Source: Torreya grandis (lineage: Eukaryota; Streptophyta; Pinopsida; Cupressales; Taxaceae). From it: a stretch of DNA of 64,000 bases. The stretch is taken from the NCBI GenBank assembly GCA_037957365.1, contig JARHVA010004231.1:726001-790000 (forward strand). The letters are read 5' to 3'. The notes beneath the pieces are model-generated. The model worked only from the letters and a program-made list of their open reading frames with translations, was not told the DNA's origin and made no database searches. Positions 38,580 through 49,658 of this stretch are shown piece by piece. The first letter of the stretch is position 1, and the number at the start of each line of letters is the position of its first letter. The position numbers were made by a program, and so were the translations under genes.

Positions 38580-38787
38580 GAAAACATCATAAAAAATGTT
38601 ATTGTTTTGTTTATTAAAAAAACGAAAATCAAACCAAAAAAATGAATAAATAATACCCCAACATGTGCTATGAAAATTATATATATATAATATGAAAACA
38701 TCATAAATTTTTTTTATTGTTTTGTTTATTAAAAAAAGGAAAATCAAACCAAAAAAATGAATAATTAATACCCCAACATGTGTTATG

Positions 38788-38857
<70 letters not shown>

Positions 38858-38960
38858 GAAAACATCATAAAAAATGTTATTGTTTTGTTTATTAAAAAAA
38901 GGAAAATCAAACCAAAAAAATGAATAAATAATACCCCAACATGTGTTATGAAAATTATTA
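38530..38960. repeat. Three-copy repeat with (TA)n between units
   Basis: Three near-identical units of about 100 bp starting AATATGAAAACATCAT at 38575, 38689 and 38853, joined by (TA)n runs of different length (38536-38575, 38680-38690 and 38791-38853). The three long minus-strand frames through here are shadows of this repeat. It lies in the leader of the copia element. Confidence 0.9.
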
Positions 38961-39341
38961 AGCCTTCATTTGATTTTCTAAACACTAGTTTCATAACCCT
39001 AAATATTTATTATAGTAGTTTTTTTAATGTGTTAAGTTAAAGTTAAAGAGCAAGTAATCTCTATAATGAATTTTTTAAACCCTAAATATTTATTATAGTA
39101 CTTTTATTTTATTATGTTAAGATAATTTAAAGTTAAATAAAAGTGATTTTATTTAAATATAATAAGATAAGTTAAAAAACAAGCATTCCTTTTTAATAAT
39201 TTTTTTTCCATGTTATGTTAAATGCTTACAAGAGCATATTTTATCATCCTTAAAATATTTATTTATAATAATTTTTTAAAATATGATATGGTAAAGATTT
39301 TTATGAATAATTTTATAGTGAATAATAAAAGTCTTATTTTT

Positions 39342-39563
39342 TAGATCAGTACTTAGCTTTTTGACTAGAGCTATAACTAGTTTTTGGGCACAAACCAGGG
39401 GCCCAGTCCCTAAGAGAAATATAGAACCATTAACACTTGATCACATTGAAACCATTGATTATATGGCCACATCCAACCTATAAATGCCTTTTGAGATTCA
39501 AACTAGGGTGGGGCTAGGCACAACCATACCACTCCACCAGTCTTACATCTCATTAGCAAAAAG
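39342..39563 (-). mobile_element. tRNA-derived SINE
   Basis: On the minus strand a pol III A-box-like TGGTGGAGTGG lies near the 5' end (about 39531-39541) and a B-box-like AGTTTGAATCTC about 30 bp further (about 39493-39504), the spacing of a tRNA. The remaining 150 bp is unrelated to tRNA. Flanks AAGTCTTATTTTT (39329-39341) and AAGACTTATTTTT (39564-39576) form a 13-bp duplication with one mismatch. A functional tRNA gene is unlikely because only the boxes are conserved. Confidence 0.7.
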
Positions 39564-40199
39564 AAGACTTATTTTTAATATAGATTCATTTATTTTTTAT
39601 ATATAAATATTATAATTATACCATAATATTCAAATAGTGGTATAATTTTATAAAACATTAAAATAATAAGCTACTATTATGGTAATTATTTAATATGAAT
39701 TTTGTATTTCAAAACATATGTGTCTAGTTAAATGAAATTTTAAGGAATTTAAGTATTAATGAGAGTATTAAAATGTTAAAAAAATTTATTAAGTGGAATT
39801 TATAATTTTATTTTCTAAAGAGCTATCCTTCAAAAAAAAATTTATTAATTAGAAGTTATAATTTTATTTTCCAAAGAACTATCCTTCAACAAATTTTGAA
39901 TTGATAGGTTCCTTTAAATTTAAATTTTAGCCATGACCAAGTAAGAAATTCAATTTTTCATTTTTGATCCTTAAAGAAGGAAATCACACTAATATATTTT
40001 AATAGTTATTTCCCTCATAAATATCATAACATGTGTAGTTGAAGTCTATCATTTACAAGTGATAGTGGATGTTTGATTAAAGATGAAGTACTCATACTAA
40101 CATGTTTAATCAAGTAGTATTATTATTAAAAAAAAGTAAACATTTTTTATTTTTTGGTAAATATTTATTTATCATATAATTAAACCTATATTTATTTTA

Positions 40200-41250
40200 T
40201 TTTATAGGCATAAACATATGCATTGGCCATTTTATCGTTATTAATTAGACACAAAAAAACATGTAAAAGTTTATGTACATACTTTACAACAAAATTTGTT
40301 GTAAATTATTATAGCCATAACAAAATAGCCTCCCAAAGATTCAATATGGATAAGTTACAAATGCTAAATGAGACCAACTATAATATTTGGAAGATCCATA
40401 TTAAAGTTGAATTTTGGCTAGAAAGTTATGGAGTGTCATTGACAGGACTAAGAAACCTCTATTTGGTAGATATACGATGACTAAAAATACAAATTCTTAT
40501 CAACAAAAATATCAAAAAGCTATGTTGATAATTTTAACGAGTGCTAAGGATGAATTCCTACTCCATGTTGACAATTAAAAATCTCTTAGTGAAACTTGGA
40601 AACTTATTAAATCAATGCATGAAGGTACATGAATTTCTAAAATTATTAAACTTATTTTAGAATTCATGGAAACCCCCATTAAAGGTGATGAAAAATTCAA
40701 TTTTTTGATAAAATTAAAAACATAAAATCACATTTATATGGATGTAATTGTAATTTAATTCAATATCAACTCATCTATTTTATTATTTAGTTAAATATAC
40801 ATGAAATTTTTTAAAATTTTATTTTCATTCTTTACACTAAATATCAAACATAATAAGATGTCCCTTACCTCAATACCCTTTAAAATATTCTCATTTAATA
40901 AGAATAAGTAATTATAAATTTATATTATAAATATAATTCCACTCAAACACTTCTCATTCAAAACAATGTTCAAGAAAAAAAGAAAACTAGAATTTAAATC
41001 AAAATCCTCCAATGTCAATAATAAGGATGGTAATAAAAAACATGTAAACAATGACTATAAAGTTAAATTTAAAAGAAGTTATAAACTCTATGATAAATTT
41101 GGTCATAAAAAAAAGATTTTTATGAAAATAAAAAGGGACTAAATTATAAAAAGCCTAAAAATAACAAATGGAAGAAGTTTTCTAATCAAAATCAGCATAA
41201 AAATTAAAATTAGAATCAAAATAGAAATTAGGATAAAAAATTCTAATATT
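40200..41250 (+). pseudogene. Copia gag remnant
   Basis: The open piece 40223-40480 ends with MLNETNYNIWKIHIKVEFWL (usual FNGxNFxxWKxxM), followed in broken frames by LILTSAKDEFLLHV, SLSETWKLIKSMHEGT and KLILEFMETPIKG, the UBN2 capsid helices. At about 41085-41130 YKLYDKFGHKKKIF is a knuckle that has lost cysteines. Confidence 0.8.
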
Positions 41251-41289
41251 GTTATTCTTTATGTTGTTTTGTTTACTTCTAATGATAAA

Positions 41290-41413
41290 AAATGAATTTT
41301 AGATAGTGTTGATTCACACCACATGACATGATTGTCTAATATTTTATCTAATACTAAAAATATATATGTAAAATTATATTTAGGTGATGATTCATTTGTA
41401 GAAGCAATTAATT
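41290..41413 (+). pseudogene. Copia protease start, interrupted by insertion
   Basis: 41293-41328 reads a stop (TGA, presumably from TGG), then ILDSVDSHHMT, the copia protease active site (usual WILDSGASHHMT). It continues KLYLGDDSFVEAIN and breaks at the insertion; the matching downstream part resumes after 44506 with GNTKNLNGF. Confidence 0.8.
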
Positions 41414-42677
41414 TGTAATTATAATATTAATTGATAATTAGGAGAGATGGTAATTGGTAATTTATAATTAGGAGATGATATTAACTATAATACTAAAATG
41501 AGTGAAAGGAGTATAAGACCTTCATAATTAATTGGTAATTAGGAGATATGTGGATCTTCAAGTCCCAAGTACTCCTAGACTTGGAGAGGGAGGTTGAAGA
41601 AGAAGAAAGAAGGATCAAAGGGATTCGGTGTTGAAATAGTTGGAGATAAAGTCACCTCTAAGAGAGGTGATTTCTTGGGTAGGAGTAAAATGAAGTGAAA
41701 GATAATGGTTGGACCACAATAGTAAGTATGTTGGAAAAGGATCAAGACCATCCTCAGGTAGAAGGGTTAGTGGAGAAAGATTATTTGTAATCATATTTGT
41801 TGGTTCTAGGGGAGAAAGGAGTTACTGAAAGCTCCCATGTGGAAGAACATGTAGAGAGGTGGCTTCCTGAACATGAAGATAAAGAGGAGGATAAAGTTTT
41901 GCATCCCATATAAATTTGAATGGGGAAAACTTAGGACTTATCTCTAGTTGAAGATTTGGTGAATATTTTAGTGGGGTATAAATGAACTTGTTGGTTTTTT
42001 GATTGGTTATGCTAATGGAAACTAGACTGGTTAACTAGATTGATAATCTCAACTTGGTCATCTCAATTGAGCAGAGGACCCTATGTGATGAAACATGATC
42101 TTATTTTTTGGGATGTTTTATCTCTAAGGACCAAGAACCAATGTTCATCAGAAGGCTTATGGAACTCTTAGCCTTTGAGGGGGAAGCTCACATAGGACCC
42201 ATGCATCATAATGAATTAAAATATGTCCCTATGTCATTTTAGGGGAAAATGGTAGGTGGGTGATATTCTATTTATCCTCTTGAAAATGGAGCAAAAGGAG
42301 AAGAAGAGATTCAATATTTTGAATTTAAAATTGAGAAGGAAAATTAGAACACCATTATAGACATGGATGGGAGAGGAAGGAGGATTATTCCAATAGCATA
42401 TGGGTAGGAAGCATAGTAAAAGTAATAAAGAGAGGAAGATGACCCAAATCTAAGTGGATTGGGGGTTGTCTATGCCATCAGTGACATATCCCATAAATTT
42501 AAATGGCATGTTATGTGAGAAATATTTAGAAAGGAAGACTAAGAGGTGCTTAATAATGGAGCAAAATATTCTATATGGAGCTTTGTAGAAAAAACCTAAG
42601 TAGAAGACTAATGGATGGATGTTTTTGGGTGTAATATAGAAAAGAAAACCAAAATAGATGTTTCTCAAAGTCCTTAG

Positions 42678-43590
42678 TTGGTTTTTTCAAAATCCTTAGC
42701 TCAGGCAAGGAGTGAATTTACTAGGGGTTTTAATGAGGAGGGACTAGACATATTAAATATTTGGGAGTGGAAGGAGTGGAAGACCTTCAACATTTTGAAT
42801 TTCATTTTGAGTAGGAAAACTAGAACACCAATGAGTTTTTCTAAAAAAAGTCATGAAGGTTATAGGGCCCATCATTTTAGTATATCTAAATGGATTGGAA
42901 CTACTAGTGGGTATAAAAGGTACCCATATGGATTCTACCCAAATAAGTGTGAATAATAAATATTTTCCACTTATGTTATCTTTACATTCTATCAAATATA
43001 ATTTCTTGGTATAGTATAGGGATCTAGGTTTCTGTATAAAATCTATTGATGCCCCAATTTGGTTAGTTTCAGGTTTAAAGGCTAATGAAGAAGATAAAGG
43101 AATCCTCACAAAGCTTTATGGATCCTAATATGAAATTGGTGATCCTTATTCAAGGATGGAGAAATTTTTGAGTGATTATTTAAGGTCACTTTCTATACAT
43201 AGGGTCTATGAAGGATGGTTGAAAATCTTCTGGAAGACTAGACCTGCAAGTTATTTTTTTCAATCTTGCTCAATTTAAATTGTGGTTGATAGAGGAAACC
43301 AAATAAAAACTTTCCTTACTAGAGTGGATGATAGAAGATTCCACCCTTTCCTCTTTTGGTATATGGGGTTTCCCCAAGATTTTAAGGATATTTTTCATGC
43401 TTGGATAGAAAACACTATGGTGTTCCAAACTACTACCAGACTGTTGAGGATGAGATGGTTAGGTCCTTACTATGAATTAGCCATTAATGGATTTAGTGGG
43501 AATAAAATCCCACTTATTATGTATCAAATGCATGGATGTTGTGTAAAAGTGAATATATTTTTCCCTTATTGGACTCTTTTTTTTGTAGTG
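42678..43590 (+). pseudogene. Unrecognised coding-like remnant in the 3.1-kb insertion
   Basis: Two open pieces (92 and 103 codons) rich in aromatic and charged residues, including NIWEWKEWKTFNILNF and FWYMGFPQDFKDIFHAWI. The long antisense frame at 42753-43109 overlaps it and I regard it as a shadow. No catalytic motif or known family is seen. It might be LINE ORF1-like or an unrelated carried protein. Confidence 0.35.
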
Positions 43591-43699
43591 TAAGTCTTAA
43601 GAAAGTCCTACTGATGGGATTCAACTTTTTGAATCTCGTTGCCTTACAACATCCTTGTTTGTAACAAGCTTATGGAAATATTCAAAACCCTTATATTAT

Positions 43700-44446
43700 A
43701 TTTCTAGGATCCTTGAAACACTCTTGTTATCTATTTTTCTAAGGATGTGGGATCCTCTAAACCCAATTATGTTTTTTATGTTTGTGGGAGTCTTAAAACC
43801 CTCTAATTGTGTCTTATGCAGAGGATATGCAAACACTATGTTGAAGATAAAATTTGTGGAGGACAACACTTAATTTTAGATGGTTTTGATTGGGGTGGAT
43901 ATAAAAAACCAACCAAAACTTGTTATATTAAAGTGGATGATAGAGGAATCCACCTTACTAGTTTCAATACGTGGAAAATCTCACTTGTTGTGTCTTAGTT
44001 GTGTGGAGGTTTTATCAAAATATTAGGGGGTAGAAGACCTTCTACTCCTGGTAGATTCTTGTTCTACAGGGTAAGTCTTAGGGAAGTTTTTCTAAAGGGT
44101 GTCATCTCTTTAAGTTTAATTTATTTGTAAATTTTTTTATTGTGATAAGGTTGTAGGAACCTAAAAACACTTGTGTTATGGTTGTGGGAACCTTAAAACC
44201 CTCTTGATTTCTACTAAGGTTATGGGAGCCTCTAAACCCTATTTTTGCACTAGTTATGGTTTTAGAAGCCTTAAAACCCTCTAAATGTGATTTGTAAGGT
44301 TGTGGGAGACTCCAATCCCTTTTTTTTATACTTGGTATGGTTGTGGGAGCTTCAAAACCCTCTTTTTGTGCCTTTCAATATATGGTTTTGGGACCATTGT
44401 GCAAAACCCTCTCCCTAGTTATGGGCTGAGTTATCAAAACCCTCAC
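43700..44446 (+). repeat. Tandem array of LINE-type 3' hairpins, about 11 units
   Basis: Units resembling GGTTGTGGGAGCCTTAAAACC recur at about 43705, 43741, 43780, 44147, 44178, 44216, 44256, 44296, 44337, 44382 and 44418, spaced about 40 bp in the second block. Each can fold GGTT..GGG against CC..AAACC. Single hairpins of the same type lie at the 3' ends of 21199-22519 and 27406-29100. A direct duplication (about 43510-43690 versus 43976-44130) separates the two blocks. Confidence 0.7.
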
Positions 44447-44505
44447 TTGTCTAGTTCATAGCTCTAGGTTAAAAATCATTTATTTCATCAAACAAATAAT
44501 TTTAT

Positions 44506-45460
44506 AAGTAATTAAATGAGGTAATACAAAAAATTTAAATGGATTCTTAAATAATATTTTTTTGTTCCTAAACTTAAGAAAAATATTTTATCATGTTTTT
44601 TAGATTATACATGATAATTTTATTATAACACTTATTAACGATAAAAGGTGAATTAAAGATAATTTTTTTCTCTAATTATTGAAGGTATTTAAAAGAATGG
44701 TATTTATATTTTTATTGATTTTTCTTCTACATCTTATTTTTCCTCTCAAATTAGAAACAAATGTCAATTATGGCATAAAAATATTGGATATGTTAATTTT
44801 AGGAATATTTTTGATATTTTGGGACATGATTTTGTAATTAGATTACCTAATATTAAAATTTATCATGAAACACGTGCATGTTTCTTAAACAATAAATAAC
44901 ACACTCAACCTTTTCACAAATAACATAATGGAAACTCCTCTCATCCTTTAGAACTTATCCATAGTGGTGTTAGAGGACCACTTTAAGTTACATCTCTTAA
45001 TGTAAATTTCTATTCTTTGATATTTATTGATGATCACACTAGAAAGATTTAGACTTATTTTATAAATAATAAATATGGAGTGTTGTCTAAATTTAAATAA
45101 TATAAAGCTTTTGTTGAAATTTAGTCTAACCTAAAAAATAAGAGACTAAGAAATGATAATGGTGATGAACACATTAGTAAATATTTCAGCTAATTTTGCA
45201 ATTCATGTGGTATTTAATGATATTTAACAAATCCCTATTCTCCACAACAAAATAAAAGTATTGAGATGAAAAGTGTGATTATCTTAGAAATGGCTAGATC
45301 TATGTTTCATTTAATAAATGTTCTTATGTTTATTTAGATTTAATCCATGAATGCTATTTTACATATTATTAATATAGTTCCTAATAAAACCTTGCATCTT
45401 TCTACTCCTCTATAAAAATAGTCTAATAAAAAAGCAAGTATTTATCCCCTTAATATATTT
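44506..45460 (+). pseudogene. Copia protease end and integrase remnant
   Basis: Resumes with GNTKNLNGF and LRKILYHVF-like protease C-terminus. The integrase zinc region reads CQLWHKNIGYVNFRNIFD. Catalytic core: LIFIDDHTRK (first D near 45034), LRNDNGDEHISKYF (usual RSDNGGE, second D) and YSPQQNKSIEMKSVI (E of the DDE triad in the IEMK stretch, usual AERKN), then LEMARSMFH. Many stops. Confidence 0.85.
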
Positions 45461-45859
45461 AGAAGTCCTGCTTCTATTTTTATTCCTAAAGTCAAAAGAA
45501 AGAAACTTTATCTAACCTCTTACTCTTGCACTTTTTTACGTTATGGAGAAAGAAGTAAAGGATTAAGGGTGTATGATCCATTTAAATAATAAATATTTAA
45601 AAACAAGAATGTTAAAATACTTGAAAAATCTGTTTGTGAGCCTTTTGTATAACCCTCTCAGGTTTCCTCTTAGGGTTACCCAAACACTTATATTCCTCCT
45701 TATGAATAAACATATGCCTTAGAGAAAGATGATCCAAACTTGGATAACTTTGAGTTTGAAAGGGAGCCTTCTCCATTTGATATTCAATTTAGAATTTATA
45801 AATTGGTTGAATCCTTAATTCAATCTTATAATCTTGAAAATCTTAATAAAATGACGAAA

Positions 45860-46310
45860 AACAACATACTTATTATGATTTAATGACTCTTTATGAATGT
45901 GAACCCAAATCTTTTGAGGAATCCATTAAATATGATGGATGGAAAGATGTTATGCAATATAAATATAGATCCTTAATTAAAAATAAGACTTGGGATCTTG
46001 TCCCTCCTCATAAAAAAATATTATTGGTTGTATATGGATTTATAAAACTGAATACAATTTAATTGAAAAATTTAACAAATTTAAAGATAGGTTAGTTTCT
46101 CAAATATTTACTCAAAAACTTGGTATTGATTGTGTTTAAACCTTTCTCTTATAAAAAAAATGAGTAATGTTAGTTTATGTATTACTCCTTTAGATAAAAA
46201 TAGTTGGGAAATATACAAAATGGATGTTAAAAATGCTTTCTTTAATGGTGACTTAGAAGAAGAAATATTTATGACTTAACTAAAAGGTTTTGAAGAACCT
46301 AACAAAGAAC

Positions 46311-46362
<52 letters not shown>

Positions 46363-46800
46363 TTTTTAATATGGTTTAAAACAAGTTCCTCGAGCTTTTT
46401 ATTCTAAAATCACAAGTTTTTTTTTAAGAATCAAGTTTTTCTAATTTTTATTTTAATAATTATCTCTTTGTGAAAATTGAAAATAGTCATATTATCTTAG
46501 TTTTGTTATATGTAGATGATATTATCATTAATTACAGTAAATGTTATTTGACTCTTAAATATAAATCTAAACTAAATTAATATATTTAGATGACTGATCT
46601 AGGTATGCTTCATCATTTTCTATGCATGGATATATTATAGGATAAAAACATCATCTTAGTATCTCAATCTCAATATGCATATAACCTTATTGTTAAATTT
46701 AATATGAATGATTGTAAGAATATTTCTACACTAATTAAATTTGATGTTAATCTTGATCACAAATCATGCGACAAATCTAATACTACTTTATATAGATAAT
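45860..46800 (+). pseudogene. Copia reverse transcriptase remnant
   Basis: Begins YDGWKDVMQYKYRSLIKNKT and WDLVPP, then FNKFKDRLVSQIFTQK, WEIYKMDVKNAFFNGDLEEE (catalytic D in MDVKNAF) and FEEPNKEH, where a (TA)n run of about 48 bp (46311-46358) breaks the frame. It continues KQVPRAFYSKI and the catalytic YVDD at 46509-46520. C-terminal part: YKSKLN, MTDLGMLHHFLCMDI and LVSQSQYAYNLI. Confidence 0.9.
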
Positions 46801-47440
46801 TAGTTGGATGTTTGATTTATCTAAATATTATGAGACTAGACATTTCTTATGTTATAGGTGTTGCTTCCAGATTAATGCGAGATCCACATCTAGCTTATAA
46901 GAAATTATCAAAAAGAATAGTTAGTTATATCAATGGAACTAGTAATTTTATTCTATATTATTCTTCCATTAATAATGTTAATTTATATGGTTATTATGAT
47001 GCTAACCTTTATGGTGATGATATAGATTGTAAATCTACTTATAGATATGTGTTTAAGTTTGGTGTAGGTGTTATTACTTGGAGAAACAAAAATTAATCTT
47101 ATGTTTCTATCTATTATATTATATAAATACTATGGAAGCTATTAAATAAATAATGTGGATGCAAAGGTTGTTAGAATAACTCCATATATGTGTCTCTCAT
47201 AATACAACTATGCTTTGTGATAGTCAAACTTGTATATCACTAGTAAAAAATCTAGTTCAACAATAAATAATGAAGCACATTTAATTTCATGTGCACTTTA
47301 TCCAATAAAAAATCTTCAATGGTGATATAAATCTGCATTATTGTCCTACCAATGATCAAGTGGTAGATATTTTCACAAAACTACTTTGTAATAATTTTTT
47401 TTGTAAATTTAGAATAATGTTGGGCCTCTCAAAAATGTCA
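46800..47440 (+). pseudogene. Copia RNase H remnant
   Basis: The open piece 46812-47093 reads VGCLIYLNIMRLDISYVIGV, then SRLMRDPHLAYKKLSKRIVS and LYGYYDANLYGDDIDCKSTY (usual GYSDADWAGDxxDRKST), ending VGVITWRNKN. Broken frames give ADIFTKLL at about 47370, the usual end of copia pol. It is followed by an untranslated 3' region to the PPT. Confidence 0.88.
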
Positions 47441-47850
47441 TTAAGGGTAAGTGCGCATAATAATGGCACCTTATAATGACCATGTGTTCATTCATATCTA
47501 TACTTATTATCTATTGTAAAATCATTTTAAAAGGTCATCCTATGTGAGTTTATAGTGTACCAAATAATCTAGCATGTTTTGTAATGGAGGTCCTTATTTT
47601 ATAAAAGGTTCTGAATGCTTGTAACCTTATCCATGAAAAAATATGGGATGCAGTCCCACTATCATGTGAGTCTAAATCACCCTATGTGGTTTATGGATGA
47701 TAACTCTTTTTGTATAAAAAGATGATATTGGCATGATGGTGTTTAAATATTTGAAGTGTTACATGCTAGCTTAAACTCACCAGCAGTGATTTATGGATGG
47801 TAATTTAATTCATATAAAAATGTGACTATGGCATGAGTCACCACTAAACA

Positions 47851-47861
47851 TTATAGGGGAA
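47851..47861 (+). other. Copia polypurine tract
   Basis: TTATAGGGGAA directly before the 3' LTR start TGTTGGAAC. Confidence 0.8.
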
Positions 47862-48380
47862 TGTTGGAACAATAATATTTTTGGGGTAAATTGTGGCCCA
47901 CATTGTTCCATAAAACATATAAATAATATATTTATTGTTTACACAATCAAATAGTTAAAAATTGATTGTATAAGTAATAAATTATTATGATTATTTCAAA
48001 GGGGTGGATCAATTGGTTTCAACTATACACAACTCTTATAAAGGTTTTTTAACCTTTGGTGAAATATCTATTTTGATTATTACAACTTTGTGATTTATGG
48101 GAACAGTGGTCTCTGAATTTTATGTGAATAACTATGAAGAAGTGAGGTGAAGAAGGAATTTATTGGGGAAATAAATGTTTTTCAAATAATGGAATAAGTT
48201 TTGATAGTTTTTTTTTTACCTCATTCAGGTTTTCCCACATGAAAACTATATAATGTGCAATATATTTTGTTTCATACATTATTTCATTATTATTACAAGT
48301 TATGTATTTAATTAGTTTATTTATTTACTTACCATTTATATTAAAAAAATATTAAATTCTTTATGCTAGTTATTCTAACA
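47862..48380 (+). repeat. Copia 3' LTR
   Basis: 519 bp, TGTTGGAACAAT to TTCTAACA. It provides the uninterrupted reference for the split 5' LTR. Confidence 0.9.
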
Positions 48381-48385
48381 ATTTT

Positions 48386-48912
48386 CATATCCAAAAAAAT
48401 TTCCACCCAACCTAATAGATGGGAGGGTACTATTTATTACATGAGCCACTTCATGTCTTACAATTCCATACTCCCACTTACATGACCTTACAAGCCTATG
48501 TGAGTTTTCTTATCCATGTAACCCATCTTGTACAAGGTCAAATGGTCTTTTACACTCAATAATTAATTTCTCTCATGTTACCCATTTATCACTCGATAAG
48601 AACATCTACTAACCTACTCTAGGGCCTAACCAATAGCTCCTATGACCTTACTAGAGAGGTTAGGTAAAAGCTACCAATAAAATTACAATTTAAAAGTTCT
48701 CATAGTTTATTGTAATTTAAATATTAGATTTATTGATTTAGGATTTAATAATTAAAATTGTTATAATTTTATTTTAAAAAGTAAATCTTTAAAATAAAGA
48801 GGGAACATAATTTGATTTCCTACACATCTGAAGGGTTGTCAGATATGACAAACATATCAATATGAATAGGGTGCAAAGGTTATACATAAGGGTATTACAT
48901 TCTCCTCCTCTT
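48386..48912 (-). repeat. Old gypsy LTR remnant with polypurine tract
   Basis: The plus strand ends GGTATTACA at 48899 followed by TTCTCCTCCTCTT, so the minus strand has a PPT AAGAGGAGGAGAA and an LTR starting TGTAATACCC, a common start for plant gypsy LTRs. The LTR runs left into the copia insertion point, so the copia landed in it. No partner LTR found. Confidence 0.55.
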
Positions 48913-49604
48913 ATAAAATCATCATCCTCAATGCCAAATCAAAAATTGTGAAAGGAAAAACATACACACTTCACAAATTCATAGCTCATGAAGACAAGAT
49001 TATGATAATCATTCCAAATTTAATATGTATTGAAGATATGTGGATAGAGTACAGTGATTTAATTATCCTAATGTATTTTTAACAACTAAAATATTTTTAA
49101 ATTTCCCAAATAATATTTTGTGTACCACATAAACATTTTCTTCTTAATTAACATAACCAAAGTTCCTTTAAAAAAATGTTTTAGGTTCTTGAATTTAGTC
49201 ATTATTTCATTTTAATAAATTTTGATTATATATTAAATTAGAATTTAATATTTACTCATTAGTTTTAAATTAATTTGTTGTTACTTTTGTCAAGTAGTTT
49301 CCATAGTATCAAACTATAATCCAAAATTTATCACAACTATCTGAAGTCTCAAGAAATATCCATAATAAAATCCATTATTCATGAACAAGTGATATTTGAT
49401 TAAAAAAATGCCATAATGCTGAAGTGGAAGAGTCCTCATTGAAGCTCTGAAGAAAAAGATATCCTTATACCTCCCAATAAAAATCCTCCTTAGACCTCTC
49501 AAGAAACAGGAAAGCAAGTGATTTAGTTAAACTCTATATGAAACCACCATGTCTAGTGGGTGGAAGGATGGCTCAAGACTTGACCTTGAAATCTTGTCCA
49601 TCAC

Positions 49605-49658
<54 letters not shown>

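Larger units (their letters stand above)
41414..44505 (+). mobile_element. 3.1-kb LINE-like insertion with multi-hairpin 3' end, protein unrecognised
   Basis: Flanked by AAGCAATTAATT (41402-41413) and AAGTAATTAAAT (44506-44517), an imperfect 12-bp duplication. Broken open pieces on the plus strand (42678-42953, 43282-43590, 43655-43870, 43807-43995) show no domain I can name. Internal duplication: KVDDRGIHLTSF near 43936 echoes RVDDRRFHPFLF near 43323, and the stretch 42310-42450 resembles 42780-42960. The 3' third is an array of short hairpins typical of L1 3' ends. Orientation is inferred from the hairpins and frames. Confidence 0.55.
31147..48380 (+). mobile_element. Ty1/copia element, plus strand, carrying nested insertions
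   Basis: LTR start TGTTGAAACAATA at 31147 and LTR end TTCTAACA at 48380 are flanked by TSD ATTTT (31142-31146 and 48381-48385). PBS at 38392 and PPT before 47862 agree with plus orientation. Coding order is gag, protease, integrase, RT, RNase H. It has been enlarged by a LINE in the 5' LTR, a SINE in the leader, a 3.1-kb element in the protease region and (TA)n expansions. All coding parts are broken. Confidence 0.9.

Noticed and set aside
38414..38994. Three long minus-strand frames with poly Ile-Tyr
   Set aside because: Created by (TA)n and the three-copy repeat.
39490..39545. Possible functional tRNA gene
   Set aside because: Only A- and B-box-like strings are kept; no cloverleaf and flanked by TSD, so a SINE fits better.
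42753..43109. 118-codon minus-strand frame
   Set aside because: Overlaps the plus-strand remnant; no motif, and the hairpin array indicates plus orientation.
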